Made by a program: the position numbers and the translations under genes. Of a stretch of 64,000 bases of DNA, positions 58,622-64,000 are shown piece by piece. Under the pieces are notes generated by a model. The model had not been told where the DNA came from. It made no database searches and saw only the letters and a program-made list of their open reading frames with translations. This DNA is from Voacanga thouarsii (taxonomy: Eukaryota; Streptophyta; Magnoliopsida; Gentianales; Apocynaceae): assembly GCA_026120185.1 (NCBI GenBank), contig JANUWF010001661.1, positions 248,001-312,000 on the forward strand, read 5' to 3'. Every line of letters begins with the position of its first letter. The first letter of the stretch is position 1.

Positions 58622-60148
58622 GATGGAACTTCGGCTTTTATTCACCCTGCATCAAAATTTTGTTAATTTAATGCTTATTATATAGTGTACAGAAATATAA
58701 GTTACCGTTGCCTCCAAAAATTAAAAATTATCGTTTTAAGGAAAAAAAATCTACATCCAGACCAGGCTATTGCACTGTGCCGCCTTCTCACAGATAATGC
58801 TGACCTCTTTATGTGAAACTCACCCACGCGTAAAATATAGTATGATGAGAATATGTGAGAACAGGAACTATTGTCTGAAGTCAAAGGTTGTATTTCTTCT
58901 GAAAAATGCTTACCAAATGTGTACTTTCTGGGGTGTGCCATTGAATAATATCACTGAATAGAATTAGACTCAAACCTACTTTTAGTTGGTGCTTTGCAAA
59001 GTCATTGCCTCCCCAAAGCATTACCGGCAGCTCAAACCGTTATCTGAAAAAAGCATGACCTGGAGGTGAAGGTATGGTTTACCCTTTTTTTTTTTTAATT
59101 TTTTTGGTACAGCTTTTTTGTTGCGTTAGAAGTAGGCCTCTAATCGTAAGTGAAGTCTAGGATAAGAGTTTCATGTGAAATACTTAGACATTTATTTTTA
59201 GAAAATATGAGGTTGGTACATTGGAGGTACCTTTCGCCATACTTAGGATTGACACCGGTAGTCAAACCGAGAGAGTTCATTACAATAGATATATAATTCT
59301 ACAAATCTTGTCACTGAAAGTAAACTAATATTCTTTTAAAAACTTATAAAAATAATTTTAAATTTCATAAAATGCTCATATAAATGGAAATAATTACATT
59401 GGAGTTTGTGTCTATGAAAAGTGAATACCTTTTAAAGTATAACAAAAACTTGATAAGATTATTATAGAAAATTTAGAAGTGGGTGAACCGATCCGGTTGG
59501 AATTCTAATTCCAATTGATACCATTTTTAAAGTTTTGTATGGACCGTTAGATTATATGTTGTTATATATGTATTGAAAAGTCGTACGGTTGTATGAAGTA
59601 AAATCTTTAACGCATCCCGTGTATGTTAGAATTTTCGTTTTAAAAATCTATGTTGATTCAGACTACATCACCTGAAGTAACGGTTACCTATCAAAAATGG
59701 AAATAAAAACCGATTAACTAACCATTTGCCTTATTGATAAGTTAAGAATTCTTGTGATTAACGGGGTTGATGGAAGAGAACCGATTAGCATTAAAATATT
59801 ATTTAATTAATTTTTAATTTCTTTTGAGACAAATTACTTATAAAAATGAAAAGCCAGTAGAGTACTAGTATAAAAATATTTTTTCCTCAATCTAAAAAAA
59901 TACACGTGCAAATCAAAATCATTAAATTAAATAATTCTACAAAACGTAACGAAGTAAAGTACATTCAAAAGAAAGCCATTAAACGCATATCATTTGACCA
60001 GCTAAAACAAAGTTCTTAAGACTATGATATTTAATAGTTTAAATTTGGAAAGATAATTCGTATATGTACTCAACCCATGGTGCACAAGAGGTGCCCAATG
60101 TAAATTTTAAGATATGGTTGTGTTGAAGTTTATTGATGGTTTGAAAAA
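58622..60148. other. 3' flank of the host gene
   Basis: AT-rich. The 3' UTR must begin here, but no poly(A) site can be placed with confidence. No other gene, repeat or RNA is supported. Confidence 0.4.
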
Positions 60149-60150
60149 GG

Positions 60151-60185
60151 TTAAGATTAAGATTAAGATTAAGATTAAGATTAAG

Positions 60186-60271
<86 letters not shown>

Positions 60272-60280
60272 CATTATTAT
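60151..60280. repeat. Compound microsatellite (TTAAGA)n-(ATT)n
   Basis: About six TTAAGA units pass directly into a run of about 28 ATT units. The long poly-Asn and poly-Ile frames read across it are artefacts. Confidence 0.95.
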
Positions 60281-60321
60281 CTGTGTTGTTGTTTGGGGAG
60301 GGGGAGGCGCTGCTAAATAAG

Positions 60322-60447
60322 TACCATGGTAGTGTTATGGTGACGACCATTACTCACTTCCAATATAGTAAGAATGTTCTGCCTTACCATGGTAGTGTTA
60401 TGGTGACGACCATTACTCACTTCCAATATAGTAAGAATGTTCTGCCT
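60322..60447. repeat. 63-bp perfect tandem duplication
   Basis: The block starting TACCATGGTAGTG and ending TTCTGCC(T/T) occurs twice back to back (60322-60384 and 60385-60447) without visible differences, so it is recent. Confidence 0.95.
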
Positions 60448-60474
60448 CTTAACCAGGGATTTTTATAATACCAG

Positions 60475-60840
60475 TAGTCTATTTGATCAATTAACTATTT
60501 ATTTAATTAAGTGTTTTTAATAATAAATAATATTATGTATTTAATTAATTAGTGTATTTGATAATATATTTTTATATTATTTACTTGATTATGACGTGTT
60601 AATTTTTTTTATAAATTTTAAGTTAAATAAAAGTGACTTAAGTGTGAAATCTGAATATATGATATATTAATATAATTTTTTATATTTATTTTAAATTATA
60701 ATAAAATATAATATAACAATAGACTATCATTTATTTAGATTTTAGATTCATATTTTAGATTTCAAAAATTAATTTTTGGATTTTAATTTTAAGAATTTAA
60801 TACTTAGATATTTAAATTTCAGTTTTAACAAATGAGTCTA
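60475..60840. mobile_element. Possible hAT-like MITE
   Basis: The ends 'TAGTCTATTTGATCAA' and (reverse complement) 'TAGACTCATTTGTTAAAA' are loosely inverted, and the right arm resembles the MITE-like start in intron 3 (42465). No target duplication was found. Confidence 0.35.
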
Positions 60841-60999
60841 AAATTAAAATTAGTTATAAATTTTGGTACAAGAATTATGAAAAATGAACTTTCAATCATA
60901 AATTCAATTTTAATGTACAAATATGGTCTTCTTGATCAATATTACATAAATCCGGAATAGATATCTGAGAACAAATCCATTAATCTAAACATAATATTT

Positions 61000-62700
61000 A
61001 AATAACAACAGCAATAGAATATAACAAATTATTGAAAAATATAAACAGATACAAATGTTGATACTTGCATATCGGGAAATCTTGAAATAAAATATAAAGT
61101 CCTCAAATCATGAGAAATTTATACGAAATAGAGTCTCAGTGAGTTTCATGTGTACATAACATTTAAGAAACATTTCATGATACTACTTCTGTTTTATAAT
61201 ACAAGTCATTTTAGATTTATACACAAGAATTAAGGGTCTTAAATTTTACATAATTTAAAATTAAAATTTTAAAAACACTTATAATTAAATTTTTATCTAT
61301 TTTGATAATTGAGGAGAGTTGGATCATAATTAGTGGAAAGAGAGAGATTGTAGGGAGAGATAGAAATAGAAAACAAAAGTAATAAATGTTTATAGAATTT
61401 TATAAAATGACCAATATTGTGAAAAAAAATTTCGAGTCCCAAATAATGAAATAGAGGTAGTATATAAATTTATCAAAACAAACTTAATTGAAAATTTATA
61501 GAGAACCATAGCTTGAAAACTAACATTTGTAGTAATAGTAATTTTAAATGTTGATCACAACTGCATATTCAGTAGGTAACTATTTCTCTCAAATTCAAAG
61601 CAATATTTGTTCCTTTTTGAACATATTATAAGAGAGAGAGAGACATTTTTTCATTAATTATATAATGGCTCAAAACACTTTCCATTTTCCAAAACAATTT
61701 CCATAAGTTTTCAAGATTCTCATATGTCCTCAAAACCATAGTCGAAATGTATTACAAAATTACATAAAACTAGCATAATTTCTAGTAAAATCATATTCTA
61801 CTTTATGCAAGTATAATATATAATGGAATTTCATAATCATAATCAAAACTAATGAGTTGATAAACATGCTATGAGTTCGTCAAAAGCTTTCTAAAATACA
61901 TTTTAGCAAATTAGTAACACTTTATCAAGCCATACATACACACACAAGTTTAGATTTCTATGGACTCACCTCCCAAGAAAGCACAACAACAAAATTCTTA
62001 ACTAAATGTTAGTTCGCAATCCTCCTCTACAAGATCTCCACCTAAACCAAACACCAAATTATAATCAACATAAGTCGTAATTAACCAAAACTCTATTAGC
62101 AAAAAACAAACCTAAAACACATAATTTTCACATAGACAACATAGAACCATGAGCATGAAAATCAAAGGTAATAGTTAAAACAAAGTTCCTGAAGGTTGTA
62201 ATATATGCAAATAAGTATATAATTTTCAAATCGGGGTTCAATTATAGATATCAAGTAAAAGACTAAATTGCCCTTTAATAAGTTCTAGGTAGGTTTATAG
62301 GATTTTTATTAAAATTATCAATACCCAAGCCTTACAAGCTTAAAATCCTTCATATAATGGTGTTTATATGTAAATTTTTCCATGAAACCATTCCAAGCAC
62401 TTTACGTATAATGGTGTTTATAATGAAAGAAACAAAATACAAACAAATTCCTTAGGTGTTTATAATGAAAGAACATAACATAAACAAATTACTTATATAA
62501 ATATCTTCTAATAATTATTCTAAATTATTTAAAATGCAATCTTATAAGTAAAACATGATTTCTAAGCACAAAGCTCCTAAATTCACTTTAAATCCTTAGT
62601 ACCTTCGAAACAATATTACCACATGTTAAGCTTAAAAATATATTTTCATAACAATATATATTCCAGAATGCATATTCCCTTCACAAACATTAAGTAACTG
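61000..62700 (+). mobile_element. Possible Tekay-like LTR remnant
   Basis: Landmarks such as 'gagtctcagtgag...catgtgtacataac' and, later, a 'ctcacctccc...tcctcctctacaagatctccacctaaacc' block follow the same order as in the solo LTR at 23455 (23770 and 24545-24620). Ends are not visible and divergence is high. Confidence 0.35.
61183..61460. mobile_element. Stowaway-like MITE (Tc1/Mariner)
   Basis: Ends CTACTTCTGTTTTATAATA and (reverse complement) CTACCTCTATTTCATTAT match the CTCCCTCCGT-type Stowaway TIR. Flanking TA dinucleotides lie at 61181-61182 and 61461-61462. 278 bp, no coding. Confidence 0.75.
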
Positions 62701-63385
62701 TATCACTTGTTACACTCTTAAGTACTGATAGGAATCCACCTATGTAAGAAGAATATTTTCAAGAAAGAGAATAAAGATTTAAATCTGTTTTAGGGTGACT
62801 TGGTTGAGAACCAAGATGAAGAGATTTTAAACTTACATGGAAGAAGCCTGGAAAATGAAGCTTTTGGGAGGATGAATAAAGGCCAAAAGGAGCTTCAAAT
62901 GTTCACCATTCATGAGAAGATTTAAAAGATTGCAAGTGAAGGCCATGGAGATGTCAAAAAAATGTTTTGGTATCAAGAGTGCAAGGGGTGCATGACTTGT
63001 TGTATAACCATGTCATAAACCGTGCAAATGGAACAAAACCGTGCAGGTTTAGTAATTCTATATGACTTCTTGCACGCTTGTGCAAGAAGCCATACATGTT
63101 GTGATTTTTTAGCAAGTTGAAGCCAGCACGGCCGTTCAAGGAGACACACGTGCACATTACAAAATTATTTGCCATGCTTTTGTTTCATTTTATTTCAATT
63201 TGTTTTGAAGTTTTTTCAATTGACACGATTTGTAATCATTTGTAAGGCCTTTATAAGCATGCTATAGGCCATCTAAAGCCCATAGGCCTGATTGTAATAG
63301 ATTAGGGTTAATTTAATATTTAAATATATCTTGTTTGGTCACAAACAATAAGTTATGATGAATTAAGAGATCTTTGAGATCAACC
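62701..63385. other. Non-coding stretch, nothing assigned
   Basis: Unique-looking sequence with a 'cacgcttgtgcaagaagcc' palindromic phrase near 63073. No frame is supported; it may be degraded LTR. Confidence 0.35.
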
Positions 63386-64000
63386 TGTTGGAAATATGCC
63401 TTCAAAGACTAAGAAATTTTATAAAGACATTTAGTTTGCAATAATAATAGTATTCTATTTAGTAAGTTTATATTCACATTTTTTATACATAAAGGTCCAA
63501 ATATATTAGTAAATAATCTATACGTTGGGTCGTACTTCACAATAAGGTATAGATCATGGTTACTTAAGATATAGTTAAAAGAATTCTTGATTGATTGATG
63601 AAACTAGATATTTCATCAATGTTTAGATCATTATACTATGATTTTCAGGTGGGGAATGGTTTACCCTTAACTAGTGAGTAGTCCTCTTATACCAATAGTG
63701 TAAGCTTATTTGGAATATGTATAATTGGATCACATAATAATAGTTTTTATGAAAGTATTAAAATAAATAAAGATTGGACTATTACTGCTATTGCATAGAT
63801 GGATACTCTATGGTTTGAGTATGAATTGGCAGTCTGATAAAATTGGACGTATAGACTTTGATATTCTATATGTGAGACTTCCCTTATGAGATTAATATCC
63901 TTGTATGTTGGGCAAGTATTTTTAGTTAACCAAGACAGACTTGGACAATAGTACTTCTATGCTTTTCTTCATGGAAGAAGTAATCACTCTGTTATGACAG
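63386..64000 (+). mobile_element. Start of another LTR of the large copia family
   Basis: TGTTGGAAATATGCCTTC followed by the family's landmark blocks in order ('ggtatagatcatggttactta', 'ggggaatggtttaccctta', 'tagtgagtagtcc', 'atccttgtatgttggg'). It is clearly more diverged than the copies at 19421 and 31185 and is cut by the window end. Confidence 0.8.

Noticed and set aside
60039..60350. Poly-Asn and poly-Ile open frames
   Set aside because: They are translations of the (ATT)n microsatellite on both strands.
1..64000. CRISPR array, operons or bacterial defence system
   Set aside because: No spaced repeats of that type; spliced gene and plant transposons show nuclear plant DNA.

Overview
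This is nuclear DNA from a flowering plant, probably a eudicot. It is AT-rich, holds one intron-split gene, and is otherwise filled with nested LTR retrotransposons, a LINE, MITEs, hAT- and Mutator-type elements and degenerate endogenous pararetrovirus (Caulimoviridae) sequence. The species cannot be named from the window. No rRNA, tRNA, CRISPR or bacterial-type features were seen.

Left third (1-12,934) is a stack of broken transposons. It holds a Mutator-like MITE with a 9-bp target duplication (412-1202), a possible Tekay-like LTR fragment (from 1249), a solo gypsy LTR with TSD GTAGG (2109-3696), and the LTR, primer-binding site and gag start of another element (3702-7254) split by a solo copia LTR with TSD TAAAT (4009-5815). 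Then come the 3' part of a reverse-oriented SIRE-like element (7255-10727) and the internal start of a reverse-oriented Athila/Tat-like gypsy element (10860-12929), part of which is inverted.

Middle (12,935-38,350) is one gypsy LTR blown apart by successive insertions. A pararetrovirus array entered it and is flanked by a direct duplication of about 245 bp of the LTR. The array has two partial copies pointing right (13483-19131) and one pointing left (19132-19263 plus 33007-36897), so it is a large inverted repeat. A Ty1/copia element (19264-33005, TSD TGCAT) landed in the left-pointing copy. A 3.1-kb solo LTR (23455-26594) then entered its gag, and a hAT-type element (28979-30189) entered just behind the YVDD codons of its reverse transcriptase. 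All virus and retrotransposon reading frames here carry stops or frameshifts.

Right third (38,351-64,000) holds the only convincing host gene (40080-58621, + strand). Its eight coding exons join in phase to a predicted 457-residue protein ending in a CxxC...CxxC zinc ribbon. Intron 6 (7.5 kb) carries a short-LTR copia element (44990-49530) and a MITE (49839-50687). Intron 7 (6.4 kb) carries a reverse-oriented RTE-type LINE (54092-57271) that split an older 214-bp tandem duplication. Downstream lie microsatellites, a 63-bp tandem duplication, a Stowaway-like MITE (61183-61460) and the start of another LTR of the large copia family (63386 to the window end).
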